Origin: Bacillus rhizoplanae
GTDB taxonomy: Bacteria; Bacillota; Bacilli; Bacillales; Bacillaceae_G
Length of the DNA stretch: 64,000 nt
NCBI RefSeq assembly: GCF_917563915.1
Contig: NZ_CAKJTI010000003.1
Coordinates: 268,091-332,090, forward strand
Direction of reading: 5' to 3'
Under the pieces are notes generated by a model. That model did no database searches, was not told the DNA's origin, and saw only the letters and a list, made by a program, of their open reading frames with translations. The stretch's first letter is position 1. Every line of letters starts with the position of its first letter. The position numbers and the translations under genes were made by a program. Below, one piece after another: positions 44,114 through 53,596 of this stretch.

Positions 44114-44785
44114 ATGGTGAAACGTCAAACTGCTATTCATGAGATTGCAGAGCATATATGCATGCTTGAATTCAATCATCCTGTAAGAGTAGGTGTGAGC
44201 GGTGTTACAGCTTCAGGGAAAACAACATTTGCAAATGAATTGGCGAAAGAAATTCAAAATCAAGGAAGAAAAGTAATTCGAACGAGTATAGATCATTTCC
44301 ATCATCCGAGGGCAATTAGATATTCACAAGGGAAGGAATCAGCGAAAGGATATTATGAGGATGCTCATGATTATAAAGCAATTTCTGAACGGTTATTAAT
44401 TCCATTAGGGCCTAATGGTGCGATGCGCTATGAGATAAAATCACATGATTTAGAGACAGATATGTATATTCATTCAAATCCAATATTGGCTTCAAAAGAT
44501 ATGATATTTATAGTAGATGGAACCTTTTTATTTAAGCAAGAGCTGAAACAGTTGTTTGATTATAAAATATTTGTAGATACAGATTTTAATATTGCTAGAG
44601 AACGTGGGTGTAAGCGAGAGGCGCAAGCTTTTGGAAGTGAAGAGAAGGCAGGCGAAATGTTTTTACAGCGATATCATGCGGCTTGTCACATGTACATAGA
44701 AGAGCATGCGCCAAAGGATTGTACAGATGTGGTTTTGATTAATAATAATATAGAAGAACCGGTAGTTGTATTTAACGGTTTGTGA
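44114..44785 (+). CDS. Uridine kinase-like P-loop kinase
   Basis: 223 aa from ATG 44114 (TGGGGGAGGA upstream; an ATG 39 bases earlier lacks one). Walker A GVSGVTASGKTTFANELA near residues 28-45. SIDHFHHPRAIRYSQGKESA resembles the substrate lid of uridine kinases, and FIVDGTFLF near residue 138 the second nucleotide motif. It would make UMP from uridine, or act on a related nucleoside. It converges on a UMP-kinase gene, which suits a salvage role. Confidence 0.8.
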   Translation: MVKRQTAIHEIAEHICMLEFNHPVRVGVSGVTASGKTTFANELAKEIQNQGRKVIRTSIDHFHHPRAIRYSQGKESAKGYYEDAHDYKAISERLLIPLGPNGAMRYEIKSHDLETDMYIHSNPILASKDMIFIVDGTFLFKQELKQLFDYKIFVDTDFNIARERGCKREAQAFGSEEKAGEMFLQRYHAACHMYIEEHAPKDCTDVVLINNNIEEPVVVFNGL

Positions 44786-44850
44786 TTGTAAAGTTATGAA
44801 CTATGGGAGTTGAATATTTCTATGTTCTCGCTCCCTCTTGTAGAAAGTAA

Positions 44851-44877
44851 AAGGTGCGGTATAATTCGCACCTTATT
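44851..44877. terminator. Bidirectional terminator between the convergent kinase genes
   Basis: AAGGTGCG and CGCACCTT pair around GTATAATT, with A/T-rich flanks on both sides. Confidence 0.75.
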
Positions 44878-44896
44878 TCATAACGGTTTGAAAAGG

Positions 44897-45640
44897 CTAT
44901 TTTTCATCTTCAAGTTGTGTTAGCTCATGACTGATTAAGGTGCCGATATGTTCCCCTAAGCATATTTTTTTCATTACTCCTGATTCATCAAAGTTAAAGA
45001 TATGGACTGGTAAATGATAGTCACGAGCAAGTAGTAAAGCTGATTGGTCCATAACTTTTATATTGTTTGGAACGACATCATTATAATTTAAATGACGATA
45101 CATTTTTGCTGACTTATTCTGTTTAGGGTCACTTGTGAAGACACCATCTACGCCTTGTTTTGCGACTAAAATGGCGTCGCTATTCATTTCGATTGCTCGT
45201 TGTACACTTGGATAATCAGTTGTAACAAAAGGTTGGCCATTTCCACCACCCAAAATAACAATGTATCCTTTATCTAAATGATGAATAGCTCGTAAATGAA
45301 TGTAGGGTTCGGCAACAGCTGTAACGGGAAAAGATGTCATGACGCGAACTTCTTTATTTGTTTTACTTTTTAAGACACCACGTAACATTAGGCTATTAAT
45401 AATTGTGCCTAATGTACCTATATTATCTGCTTCTACGCGATCAATACCCCATGTTTCAGCTAAATTCCCTTTAAAAATGTTCCCTCCACCCACAACAATA
45501 GAAACTTCAATACCTAAATCAACAATAGATAAAATTTCAGTAGCGATATGTTCTAAGTGCTTGGAACCAAAACTGTTTCCATCTTGATCGGCGAGAGCGC
45601 CTCCACTTAGTTTGATTAATACTCGCTTATACGGCTTCAT
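44897..45640 (-). CDS. pyrH: UMP kinase (PyrH) paralogue
   Basis: 247 aa from ATG 45640 with AAAGGGGGAAAC upstream. Amino-acid-kinase fold: KRVLIKLSGGALADQDG at the N-terminus, VVGGGNIFKG near residue 50, IVILGGGNGQPFVTTDYPSV near residue 131, and DGVFTSDPKQNKSAKMY near residue 165 for nucleotide binding. It makes UDP from UMP. Housekeeping pyrH normally sits with tsf and frr, and this one does not, so it is a second copy. A leader peptide and terminator hairpin lie between its promoter and start, suggesting attenuation. Confidence 0.85.
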   Translation of the reverse strand: MKPYKRVLIKLSGGALADQDGNSFGSKHLEHIATEILSIVDLGIEVSIVVGGGNIFKGNLAETWGIDRVEADNIGTLGTIINSLMLRGVLKSKTNKEVRVMTSFPVTAVAEPYIHLRAIHHLDKGYIVILGGGNGQPFVTTDYPSVQRAIEMNSDAILVAKQGVDGVFTSDPKQNKSAKMYRHLNYNDVVPNNIKVMDQSALLLARDYHLPVHIFNFDESGVMKKICLGEHIGTLISHELTQLEDEK

Positions 45641-45654
45641 CGATGTTTCCCCCT

Positions 45655-45762
45655 TTAAAAATGACAATAAAAAAGGAGCGAAGGCGAATGCCTTTGCTCC
45701 TTTACGAGAAAATGAAACAGAAAAGAAAGGTATATAATGAAAGTCATTGTATGTTTTTTCAT
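45655..45762 (-). CDS. Leader peptide of the UMP kinase paralogue
   Basis: 35 aa, ATG at 45762 with AAAAAGGAG eight bases upstream (GTG 45771 also in frame). It reads MKKHTMTFIIYLSFLFHFLV then KEQRHSPSLLFYCHF. A pyrimidine-rich stretch coding for Ser-Phe-Leu-Phe-His-Phe-Leu precedes a terminator hairpin that lies inside the last third of the peptide gene. The peptide stop is 14 bases before the UMP kinase ATG. Such a design lets ribosomes that follow polymerase closely open the hairpin. Confidence 0.65.
   Translation of the reverse strand: MKKHTMTFIIYLSFLFHFLVKEQRHSPSLLFYCHF
45668..45700 (-). terminator. Attenuator hairpin inside the leader peptide gene
   Basis: On the minus strand GGAGCAAAGGC and GCCTTCGCTCC pair around ATTC with one mismatch, followed by TTTTTT. 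It precedes the UMP kinase gene instead of ending it, so it is placed to control read-through. Confidence 0.75.
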
Positions 45763-45810
45763 AACATCCACTCCTTTTTGTTTCATTTTTAAAATAAACA
45801 TATTTTTTAG

Positions 45811-45840
45811 ATTATACAAAATAATTAGATGTTTTATCAA
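45811..45840 (-). promoter_or_regulatory. Promoter of the leader/UMP kinase transcript
   Basis: On the minus strand TTGATA (45840-45835), 18 bp, TATAAT (45816-45811). Transcription would start near 45804, about 100 bases before the hairpin. Confidence 0.7.
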
Positions 45841-45986
45841 TACTATTTTTTGATTGTATACTGAAGATGCGCATTAATGAACATTTTAAGAAAAATTTTT
45901 GAAAGTTTTGTGACAAACTTGTAGATTTTTGTCTGATTTTGTAGGTTCATCTATATCATGTGAATAAAGCTTTTATACATACAAAT

Positions 45987-46000
45987 TGAAAGCGTTCGCA
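45987..46000 (+). promoter_or_regulatory. cre-like site before the dicarboxylate/glutamate symporter gene
   Basis: TGAAAGCGTTCGCA fits the CcpA consensus core (TG..ARCG....CA) and lies 19 bp before the ATG, a position suited to roadblock repression by carbon sources. Confidence 0.55.
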
Positions 46001-46018
46001 TGAAGGGGATGAAAATAC

Positions 46019-47290
46019 ATGAAAAAATTCGGATTAGCTACACAAATTTTTGTAGCACTTGTTTTAGGGGTTGTAGTAGGAGCAATCTTTTCTGGTAATA
46101 AAACAGCTATTTCCTATATTCAACCGCTTGGAGATATCTTTATTCATTTAATTAAGATGATTGTCGTTCCAATTGTTATTTCTGCACTTGTTGTAGCAGT
46201 AGCTGGTGTAGGAGATATGAAAAAGCTTGGCAAATTAGGCGGAAAGACAATACTCTATTTTGAAATTATTACAACGATTGCAATTTTAATGGGCTTAATC
46301 GCAGCAAACGTGTTCCATCCGGGCACGGGGGTTGATATGAGTCATTTGCAGCAAACTGATATTTCATCATACCAAGCATCGGCTGAGGCAACGGAGAAAA
46401 AAGGCTTTGCAGATACAATTGTTCATATTGTACCAACAAACGTGTTTGAGTCGATTGCAAAAGGTGATTTATTACCGATTATTTTCTTCTCAGTTTTATT
46501 CGGCTTAGGGGTTGCTGCAATTGGAGAAAAAGGCAAACCGGTCTTTAGTTTCTTTGAAGGTGTATTAGAAGCGATGTTTTGGGTGACAAACCAAGTTATG
46601 AAATTTGCTCCGGTTGGCGTATTTGCACTTATTGCTGTAACGGTTGCAAAATTTGGAGTAGGTACGCTGCTTCCACTAGGAAAATTAGTGCTTGCCGTTT
46701 ATGTAACAGTTATCTTATTTGTTATTGTTGTATTAGGTCTAAATGCAAAAATGGTGGGAGTAAATATCTTCACCTTAATGAAAGTTTTAAAAGAAGAATT
46801 GATTCTTTCCTTTACAACAGCAAGTTCAGAAGCAGTTTTACCAAATCTTATGCGCAAAATGGAAGAGTTCGGCTGTCCGAAGGCTGTTGCTTCTTTCGTT
46901 ATACCAACTGGTTATACATTTAACTTAACTGGATCAGCTATTTATCAAGCGCTGGCAGCACTATTTGTAGCACAAATGTATAATGTACACATGTCATTGA
47001 CGGAGCAAATTACATTGTTATTTGTTCTAATGTTAACATCTAAAGGAATGGCTGGTGTTCCTGGTGCTTCCTTTGTTGTTGTATTGGCAACGTTAGGTTC
47101 TATGGGACTTCCGGTAGAAGGAATTGCTTTAATTGCTGGTATTGACCGCATTTTAGATATGATTCGCACGGCTGTCAATGTGTTAGGAAACGCATTAGCA
47201 GCGATTGTCATGTCGAAATGGGAAGGTGAATTCGATCAAGAGAAAGCGAAGAATTATCTAGAAGCTGTAAAAACAACAGAAGCAGCGTAA
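46019..47290 (+). CDS. gltP: Proton/sodium-glutamate (dicarboxylate) symporter, GltP/DctA family
   Basis: 423 aa. Eight membrane segments plus the two re-entrant hairpins. The serine-rich hairpin 1 is SFTTASSEAVLPNLMRKMEE near residue 261, then FVIPTGYTFNLTGSAIYQ near residue 294 and a second hairpin SKGMAGVPGASFVVVLATL near residue 341. The last membrane helix reads AGIDRILDMIRTAVNVLGN. Takes up glutamate, aspartate or C4-dicarboxylates. It is followed by aspartase and malic enzyme, so aspartate/fumarate/malate use is likely. Confidence 0.92.
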   Translation: MKKFGLATQIFVALVLGVVVGAIFSGNKTAISYIQPLGDIFIHLIKMIVVPIVISALVVAVAGVGDMKKLGKLGGKTILYFEIITTIAILMGLIAANVFHPGTGVDMSHLQQTDISSYQASAEATEKKGFADTIVHIVPTNVFESIAKGDLLPIIFFSVLFGLGVAAIGEKGKPVFSFFEGVLEAMFWVTNQVMKFAPVGVFALIAVTVAKFGVGTLLPLGKLVLAVYVTVILFVIVVLGLNAKMVGVNIFTLMKVLKEELILSFTTASSEAVLPNLMRKMEEFGCPKAVASFVIPTGYTFNLTGSAIYQALAALFVAQMYNVHMSLTEQITLLFVLMLTSKGMAGVPGASFVVVLATLGSMGLPVEGIALIAGIDRILDMIRTAVNVLGNALAAIVMSKWEGEFDQEKAKNYLEAVKTTEAA

Positions 47291-47297
47291 AAAACGA

Positions 47298-47447
47298 AAT
47301 TTTAATCAGTGAGGGATTTTTATCTCTCGCTGATTATTCGTTGAACGAATCGGATCTTTACGAGTAGTATATCTCCTGCCCAATTTTTTATTTCTTGCAC
47401 AATTTTTGAGGTATGGGAATGATTGTTTGTTAATGAGGGACAAAATA
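47298..47447 (-). repeat. Decayed bcr1, reverse orientation, nearly full length
   Basis: TTTTAATCAGTGAGGGATTT, TCGTTGAACGAATCGGATCT, TTTTTGAGGTATGGGAATGA and GTTAATGAGGGACAAAATA follow the order of reversed bcr1 throughout, with many substitutions. The first hairpin (AATCAGTGAGGGAT / ATCTCTCGCTGATT) could terminate the symporter transcript. Confidence 0.75.
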
Positions 47448-47466
47448 GATTGAGGAGTGAACAAAC

Positions 47467-48906
47467 ATGGCAACAATAACTGAAGCTACAAAAGATGTAC
47501 GAATTGAAAAAGACTTTTTAGGTGAGAAAGAAGTACCGATGCATGCGTATTATGGTGTTCAAACGATGCGTGCTGTTGAAAACTTTCCGATTACAGGTTA
47601 TAAAATCCATGAAGGATTAATTAAAGCATTAGCAATCGTGAAAAAAGCGGCTGCGCTTGCGAATACAGAAGTTGGACGATTAGAGTTAAAGAAAGGTTCA
47701 GCAATTGCACAAGCAGCACAAGAGATTTTAGAAGGAAAATGGCATGAGCATTTCATCGTTGACCCGATTCAAGGAGGAGCAGGGACTTCTATGAATATGA
47801 ACGCAAATGAAGTCATTGCCAATCGTGCCCTTGAATTATTAGAAATGGAAAAGGGAGACTATCATTATATTAGCCCAAATAGTCATGTAAATATGGCACA
47901 ATCAACAAATGATGCATTTCCAACGGCAATTCATATTGCAACGTTAAATATGTTAGAAGAATTATTGCAAACAATGGGCTATATGCATGATATCTTTGAA
48001 TTGAAAGCAGAACAATTTGATCATGTAATTAAAATGGGACGCACACATTTGCAAGATGCTGTACCAATTCGTCTTGGACAAGAGTTTAAAGCGTATGCTC
48101 GTGTACTTGGACGTGACATGAAGCGTATTGAGCAATCTCGTCAACACTTATATGAAGTAAACATGGGAGCGACAGCTGTTGGTACAGGATTAAATGCAGA
48201 TCCACAGTATATTGAGGCTGTAGTAAAACACTTAGCTGCTATTAGTGAGCTTCCTCTTGTTGGAGCTGAGGATTTAGTTGACGCAACGCAAAATACAGAT
48301 GCTTATACAGAAGTATCAGCTGCACTGAAAGTATGTATGATGAATATGTCCAAAATTGCAAATGACTTGCGCTTAATGGCATCAGGTCCACGCGTTGGAT
48401 TAGGCGAAATTATGCTTCCAGCTCGTCAACCTGGTTCTTCTATTATGCCAGGAAAAGTAAATCCTGTAATGCCAGAAGTTATTAACCAAATTGCGTTCCA
48501 AGTAATTGGGAACGATCATACGATTTGTCTTGCTTCAGAAGCGGGCCAATTAGAGCTAAACGTAATGGAACCAGTACTTGTCTTTAACTTACTTCAATCC
48601 ATCAGCATTATGAATAATGGATTCCGTGCTTTTACAGATAACTGTCTAAAAGGAATTGAAGCAAATGAAGGACGCTTAAAAGAGTATGTTGAGAAAAGCG
48701 TTGGTATTATTACAGCTGTAAATCCACATATTGGATATGAAGCAGCAGCTCGTTTAGCAAAAGAAGCAATTGCAACTGGTCAATCTGTTCGAGAACTTTG
48801 CTTGAAAAACGGTGTATTATCAGAAGAAGAATTAGACTTAATTTTAGATCCATATGAAATGACGCACCCAGGAATTGCGGGAGCAGCTCTTTTAAAGAAA
48901 AATTAA
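47467..48906 (+). CDS. aspA: Aspartate ammonia-lyase
   Basis: 479 aa. Converts L-aspartate to fumarate and ammonia. Same superfamily as fumC in this window but with the aspartase pattern: [20 protein letters not shown] near residue 98, [20 protein letters not shown] near residue 139, [16 protein letters not shown] near residue 193 and the signature [16 protein letters not shown] near residue 324. RBS GAGGAGTG. Followed by a terminator and malic enzyme. Confidence 0.96.
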   Translation: MATITEATKDVRIEKDFLGEKEVPMHAYYGVQTMRAVENFPITGYKIHEGLIKALAIVKKAAALANTEVGRLELKKGSAIAQAAQEILEGKWHEHFIVDPIQGGAGTSMNMNANEVIANRALELLEMEKGDYHYISPNSHVNMAQSTNDAFPTAIHIATLNMLEELLQTMGYMHDIFELKAEQFDHVIKMGRTHLQDAVPIRLGQEFKAYARVLGRDMKRIEQSRQHLYEVNMGATAVGTGLNADPQYIEAVVKHLAAISELPLVGAEDLVDATQNTDAYTEVSAALKVCMMNMSKIANDLRLMASGPRVGLGEIMLPARQPGSSIMPGKVNPVMPEVINQIAFQVIGNDHTICLASEAGQLELNVMEPVLVFNLLQSISIMNNGFRAFTDNCLKGIEANEGRLKEYVEKSVGIITAVNPHIGYEAAARLAKEAIATGQSVRELCLKNGVLSEEELDLILDPYEMTHPGIAGAALLKKN

Positions 48907-48934
48907 AAGAGGGGGGGACTTTCCCCCTTTTTTT
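48905..48934 (+). terminator. Terminator after aspA
   Basis: AAAAGAGGGGGG and CCCCCTTTTTTT with a short loop. Read-through into the malic enzyme gene remains possible. Confidence 0.75.
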
Positions 48935-48979
48935 GTTTACAATATAGAAATGATATATATAAATAGAGGTAGGGATTGT

Positions 48980-50692
48980 ATGAGTAAATTTATGGTTTCC
49001 TCGGATGGAACGTTAGAAACAACACTACGAGGAGTAGAAGTATTAGCAACACCACTTTTAAATAAGGGTGTCGCTTTCACAGCAGAGGAAAGAGAAGAAC
49101 TAGGATTAAAAGGATTGTTACCACCAGCTGTGTTAACGTTAGACGAACAAGCACGTCGTGCGTATGAGCAGTTTTGCTCACAGCCCGATGACTTGTTAAA
49201 GAACGTATATTTAACAGCGTTGCACGATCGTAATGAAGTATTATTTTATCGTTTGCTTACAGATCATTTGCGAGAAATGCTTCCAATTGTATACACGCCA
49301 ACTGTTGGTGTGGCGATCCAAAGATATAGTCATGAGTATCGTAAACCACGTGGTGTATATTTATCAATTGATGATCCAAGCGGCATTGAAGAAGCGTTTT
49401 CTAACATTGGTGCAACTGCAGAAGACATCGATTTAGTCGTTGTGACAGATGGTGAAGGTATTTTAGGAATTGGAGACTGGGGCGTAGGTGGTATTAATAT
49501 TGCCATTGGAAAGTTAGCCGTTTATACAGCAGCAGTTGGTATCGATCCAAGCCGCGTATTACCTGTTATTTTAGATGTTGGTACGAACCGTGAAGATTTA
49601 TTAAATAATCCGTTTTATATTGGAAATCGTCATCCACGTGTAGCTGGAGAAGCGTATGATTCATTTATTGATTTATTCGTAAAGGCTGTATGTAACAAGT
49701 TTCCGAATGCATTACTACACTGGGAAGATTTTAGCTCACGTAATGCACGCAAAATTTTAGATAAATATCGTGATAACGTATGTACATTTAATGATGATAT
49801 ACAAGGAACGGGTGCTGTTTCACTTGCAGCTGTGTTATCAGCTGTGAAAGCTTCTGGTGTTCCACTTTGTGAACATCGCGTTGTTGTCTTCGGTGCGGGT
49901 ACTGCTGGAATTGGAATTGCAGATCAAGTACGTGATGCGATGGTATGTTTAGGCTTATCAGAGGAAGAAGCAAACCGTCGTTTTTGGTGTATTGACCGTA
50001 ATGGTTTACTTACAGATAACATGGGCGATCTTCTTGATTTCCAACGTCCGTATGCGCGTGAAGAATCAGAAATAAAAGAATGGAAGAAAACTGAAGCGAT
50101 TGGTCTTGCTGAAGTTGTGAAACATGTACAACCGACTATTTTAATCGGGACATCAACAGTTGCTGGGGCATTTACAGAAGAGATTGTAAAAGAGATGGCA
50201 GCTCATGTGGAACGACCAATTATTTTACCAATGTCTAATCCGACGCCTCTTGCGGAAGCGAAGCCAGCTGATTTAATTTCTTGGACAGAAGGACGAGCGC
50301 TTGTCGCGACTGGAAGTCCATTCGAGCCAGTTACATATAATGGTGTTACCCATGTAATTGGACAATCTAACAATGCGCTTATCTTCCCAGGTCTTGGCCT
50401 TGGTACAATTGTTGTTCGTGCTCGTGTGATGACAGATGGTATGTTTGCGGCAGCGGCAGAAGCGGTAGCAAGTATGGTAGATACAAGTCAGCTTGGTGCA
50501 CCGATTCTTCCAGAAGTAGAAGAACTACGTAACATTTCAGAGATAGTTGCGATTGCAGTGGCAAAAGCGGCAGTTTCTGAAGGCGTTGCTCGTGAGGAAT
50601 TAAATGATAACGATATCAGGAAGGCTGTTCAAGCTGCAATGTGGCAACCTGTTTATCGTCAAATAAAAGCAGTTGAAAAGGTGACAATATAG
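48980..50692 (+). CDS. maeA: NAD-dependent malic enzyme, SfcA/MaeA type
   Basis: 570 aa from ATG 48980 (AGAGGTAGGGA upstream). Oxidatively decarboxylates malate to pyruvate. Large-subunit type: [20 protein letters not shown] near residue 81, [13 protein letters not shown] near residue 105, [15 protein letters not shown] near residue 155, [10 protein letters not shown] near residue 199, [10 protein letters not shown] near residue 251, and the NAD site [14 protein letters not shown] near residue 303. Completes an aspartate-fumarate-malate-pyruvate route with fumC and aspA. Confidence 0.95.
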   Translation: MSKFMVSSDGTLETTLRGVEVLATPLLNKGVAFTAEEREELGLKGLLPPAVLTLDEQARRAYEQFCSQPDDLLKNVYLTALHDRNEVLFYRLLTDHLREMLPIVYTPTVGVAIQRYSHEYRKPRGVYLSIDDPSGIEEAFSNIGATAEDIDLVVVTDGEGILGIGDWGVGGINIAIGKLAVYTAAVGIDPSRVLPVILDVGTNREDLLNNPFYIGNRHPRVAGEAYDSFIDLFVKAVCNKFPNALLHWEDFSSRNARKILDKYRDNVCTFNDDIQGTGAVSLAAVLSAVKASGVPLCEHRVVVFGAGTAGIGIADQVRDAMVCLGLSEEEANRRFWCIDRNGLLTDNMGDLLDFQRPYAREESEIKEWKKTEAIGLAEVVKHVQPTILIGTSTVAGAFTEEIVKEMAAHVERPIILPMSNPTPLAEAKPADLISWTEGRALVATGSPFEPVTYNGVTHVIGQSNNALIFPGLGLGTIVVRARVMTDGMFAAAAEAVASMVDTSQLGAPILPEVEELRNISEIVAIAVAKAAVSEGVAREELNDNDIRKAVQAAMWQPVYRQIKAVEKVTI

Positions 50693-50696
50693 AAAT

Positions 50697-50726
50697 AAAG
50701 CCCGTTTATATAATAAGCGGGCTTTC
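50697..50726 (+). terminator. Terminator after the malic enzyme gene
   Basis: AAGCCCG and CGGGCTT around an AT loop, with T-rich tail. Confidence 0.75.
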
Positions 50727-50787
50727 CTTATTATATTTCAATATTACGAGTCAAGATAAGAATAATAAATAATAGGAAGTGGCATAT

Positions 50788-52098
50788 TTGAGCTGGCACC
50801 AATTATGGAAGAAAGATTTTTCAATTTTAATCATTGCAATTTTGATTGTTCCGATAGCTGGAGAACTGAATTTTCATCCATTTAATGATACATTTCGTGT
50901 TAGCTTTGGAACACCAATTTTTTTCTTTTTATTATTATTTTTAAGGAAAATTCCAGCTGCTTTAGCAGGTTTACTTGTTGGTGCGGCTGTTGTAACATTT
51001 CGCATGGGTCTTGACTGGATGTTGCAAGGTTCTTTTCATTTTTCAACCTCCTTTTCTATGCGTTACCCAGTCTTTTTTTACTATTTCGTTTATGGAAGTC
51101 TTTTTTCACTATGTAAAGTAAACAGATTTCACCAAAAACCATTTATCATTGGATGTTTTGGGATAACGATTGAAATTATCTCGAGTATGTCAGAACTTGC
51201 TTTCTATCACGTTTTTGTGCTTGGCACGATGATTACAGTTTCAGAATTCAATAAAATTATTATCATTGCTATTTTTCGGAGCTTTTTTGCTCTCGGTTTT
51301 TTAAATATGATGAATTTATATGAAACAAAATTAAAAGAAGCTCAGGTTCGGAAAGAAAATGAAAAGATGTTTATGCATCTTTCTAATTTGTATGTGGAAT
51401 CTGTTCATTTAAAGAAAACGCTGCAAAATGCAGAAATGATCACACAAGAAGCATATCAACTATATCGGAACTTACAACAGAAAAAAGTAGGATACACTGA
51501 AAATGATATAGAAGCGTATAGTAAAAAGGCGCTGAAAATTGCAGGGGAAGTACACGAAATAAAAAAAGATAATCAAAGAATTTTTGCAGGGTTATCCAAA
51601 CTTCTTTTAGATAAAAATCTTTCAGAATATATAAATGGAAATGAACTAATAGAAATGATTATAAGAATTAACGAGAAGTATGCGCAGTTATTAGAGAAAG
51701 AAATATCATTTTCTAAACGTTTAGAAGGGCAGCATACGCAGTATCATGTATACACTGTTTTGTCGATTTTAAATAATTTAGTTGCCAATGCTGTAGAAGC
51801 AATTGATAGTAATGGTACCATTATGATTCATGTAAAGAAGAGAGATGCGTTCGTCATATTTGAAGTGATGGATGATGGTCCGGGAATCCCAATGAAATAT
51901 AAGGAGCTAGTGTTTAAGCCTGGTTTTACCTCGAAGTATGATCAAACAGGAACGCCATCAACAGGAATTGGACTGTCTTATATAAAAGAAATGGTGACGG
52001 AACTCGGGGGAGAGGTTATACTACAAGACGGAGACAATGAAAGAGGCTGCAAGTTTATTGTGAGACTGCCGGAGTCTAGTTTGACTAAGGAAGGGTGA
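50788..52098 (+). CDS. glnK: Membrane sensor kinase, GlnK (YcbA)-like
   Basis: 436 aa from TTG 50788, which is spaced correctly from AGGAAGTGG; GTG 50779 overlaps that site. Five or six membrane segments fill residues 8-175, a coiled segment follows, and a GHKL ATPase ends the protein (LNNLVANAVEAIDSNG, MDDGPGIP, STGIGLSYIKEMV). The phosphoacceptor helix is atypical. With the YcbB-domain regulator it matches the glutamine-sensing GlnK-GlnL pair of B. subtilis. Confidence 0.82.
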   Translation: MSWHQLWKKDFSILIIAILIVPIAGELNFHPFNDTFRVSFGTPIFFFLLLFLRKIPAALAGLLVGAAVVTFRMGLDWMLQGSFHFSTSFSMRYPVFFYYFVYGSLFSLCKVNRFHQKPFIIGCFGITIEIISSMSELAFYHVFVLGTMITVSEFNKIIIIAIFRSFFALGFLNMMNLYETKLKEAQVRKENEKMFMHLSNLYVESVHLKKTLQNAEMITQEAYQLYRNLQQKKVGYTENDIEAYSKKALKIAGEVHEIKKDNQRIFAGLSKLLLDKNLSEYINGNELIEMIIRINEKYAQLLEKEISFSKRLEGQHTQYHVYTVLSILNNLVANAVEAIDSNGTIMIHVKKRDAFVIFEVMDDGPGIPMKYKELVFKPGFTSKYDQTGTPSTGIGLSYIKEMVTELGGEVILQDGDNERGCKFIVRLPESSLTKEG

Positions 52099-52102
52099 GG
52101 AG

Positions 52103-53035
52103 ATGTTTTATTACATCGTAGATGATGACGAAGTATTTCGTTCTATGCTATCACAAATCATTGAAGATGAAGACCTTGGAGAAATAGTAGGAGAAGCAGA
52201 AGATGGTGCTCTCATAGAAGGAGATCAGTTGAATTTTAAAAAAGTAGATATATTATTTATTGACTTATTAATGCCCCTTCGAGATGGGATTGAAACTGTT
52301 CGAAGCATTGCCCCGTCATTTGCAGGAAAAGTGATTATGATCTCTCAAGTAGAATCGAAGCAATTAATTGGTGAAGCCTATTCTCTTGGTGTTGAATATT
52401 ATATTACAAAACCTCTTAATAAACTTGAGGTTTTGTCAGTTGTACAAAAAGTGATAGAGCGTATTCGTTTAGAACGATCCATTCAAGATATTCAAAAGTC
52501 ACTAAATAATGTATTTCAGTGGGAGAAGCCTGGGTTACGAAGTGAACCACAGTTAGAAGAGAAAAAAATTATTGATTCGGGTCAATATTTATTATCGGAA
52601 CTCGGAATTGCCGGAGAGAACGGAAGTAAAGATTTACTGAGTATGCTAGAGTATTTATTCGGGCAAGAAAAGAAAGAAACCTTCGAGTATGGATTCCCAG
52701 CATTAAAAGATATTTTTCAACATATTACTGTTAAAAAATTAGGAGAAACGGCTTCGGAAGCGGAGGTTGATAAAGAAAGAAAAGCTTCTGAACAACGAGT
52801 ACGCCGAGCGATTTATCAATCGTTAAATCATTTGGCTTCTCTCGGTTTAACAGATTTTTCAAATCCGAAGTTTGAAAGCTATGCCCCGAAATTTTTCGAT
52901 TTTACAATTGTACGAAAACGTATGTCGGAATTGACAAAAGATGAACTAGCCTCATCTGGACATACGAGAATTAATACGAAGAAATTTATTCAAGTGTTAT
53001 ATTTTGAAACGAAGCGGTTGACCGAAGTAGACTAA
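52103..53035 (+). CDS. glnL: Response regulator with YcbB domain, GlnL-like
   Basis: 310 aa, starting four bases after the kinase stop. Receiver: YYIVDDDEVFRSML, phosphoacceptor in DILFIDLLMPLRDGIE, and Lys in YYITKPLNKLE. The C-terminal half (residues 165-305) is the YcbB domain, with SEQRVRRAIYQSLNHLASLG and the ending RINTKKFIQVLYFETKRL. GlnL activates glutaminase/glutamine transport genes in B. subtilis. Here the symporter, aspA and malic enzyme just upstream are plausible targets. Confidence 0.88.
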   Translation: MFYYIVDDDEVFRSMLSQIIEDEDLGEIVGEAEDGALIEGDQLNFKKVDILFIDLLMPLRDGIETVRSIAPSFAGKVIMISQVESKQLIGEAYSLGVEYYITKPLNKLEVLSVVQKVIERIRLERSIQDIQKSLNNVFQWEKPGLRSEPQLEEKKIIDSGQYLLSELGIAGENGSKDLLSMLEYLFGQEKKETFEYGFPALKDIFQHITVKKLGETASEAEVDKERKASEQRVRRAIYQSLNHLASLGLTDFSNPKFESYAPKFFDFTIVRKRMSELTKDELASSGHTRINTKKFIQVLYFETKRLTEVD

Positions 53036-53068
53036 GTGAATACTGTTCTGAGAAAGAATGCTGAAAGA

Positions 53069-53102
53069 AAAGATGTTTGCTTGTTTGTAGCAAACATCTT
53101 TG
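53069..53102 (+). terminator. Terminator of the glnKL-like operon
   Basis: AAAGATGTTTGC and GCAAACATCTTT pair across TTGTTTGTA. Confidence 0.88.
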
Positions 53103-53149
53103 TGTATACATAATGATTATATAGAGCTAATTGTCGCTTTTAAATAAAG

Positions 53150-53181
53150 TCACGGTGTTTATAAAAAAGATGCGATGTTTT
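53150..53181 (+). repeat. Left copy of a 32-bp direct repeat flanking the accessory region
   Basis: TCACGGTGTTTATAAAAAAG then ATGCGATGTTTT. It agrees with 57586-57617 at 28 of 32 positions in the same orientation. Confidence 0.7.
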
Positions 53182-53220
53182 GCCCCTTTGAATCTGTTTA
53201 TCTAAAGGGGGGTATTTATA

Positions 53221-53316
53221 GTGAAAAGTGAAAAGAAGATCGGAACTGAAAGGCGGATTAAGGAACTGTTGAGTAGCAATAAAGTTACTCCACTAAAGGT
53301 CCATATTCTGGAATAA
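53221..53316 (+). pseudogene. Short coding remnant with a good ribosome site
   Basis: GTG start after AAAGGGGGG; 31 codons: MKSEKKIGTERRIKELLSSN then KVTPLKVHILE. It looks like the start of a lost gene. The sequence to 53596 is decayed and has no complete gene. It contains a 12-bp inverted repeat (TAGAGGACATTA ... TTAATGTCCTCTA, about 53392-53434) and an open stretch at about 53540-53640 reading DGHGVYPLTELEDNSDIS without a start. Confidence 0.3.
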
Positions 53317-53596
53317 CGGGTAACCCCAAGATACCTGTAACTTTTACATTTAAACTTTAGCGGAAATAATAAAATCCTTTTTGGTTAAGCCTTAGAGGAC
53401 ATTAGAATCTTTAATTCCTGGTGTTAATGTCCTCTATCTTGATAACGCTCATTTAGGTCTGTACGACATTCTGTTCAGGTCCCAGTTGATTCGGATTTTG
53501 AGAAAAACGGTAGTATGTAACTCGTTTTTTGTTATTAGCTTGATGGGCATGGGGTTTACCCTCTTACAGAGTTAGAAGACAACTCGGACATCTCTG

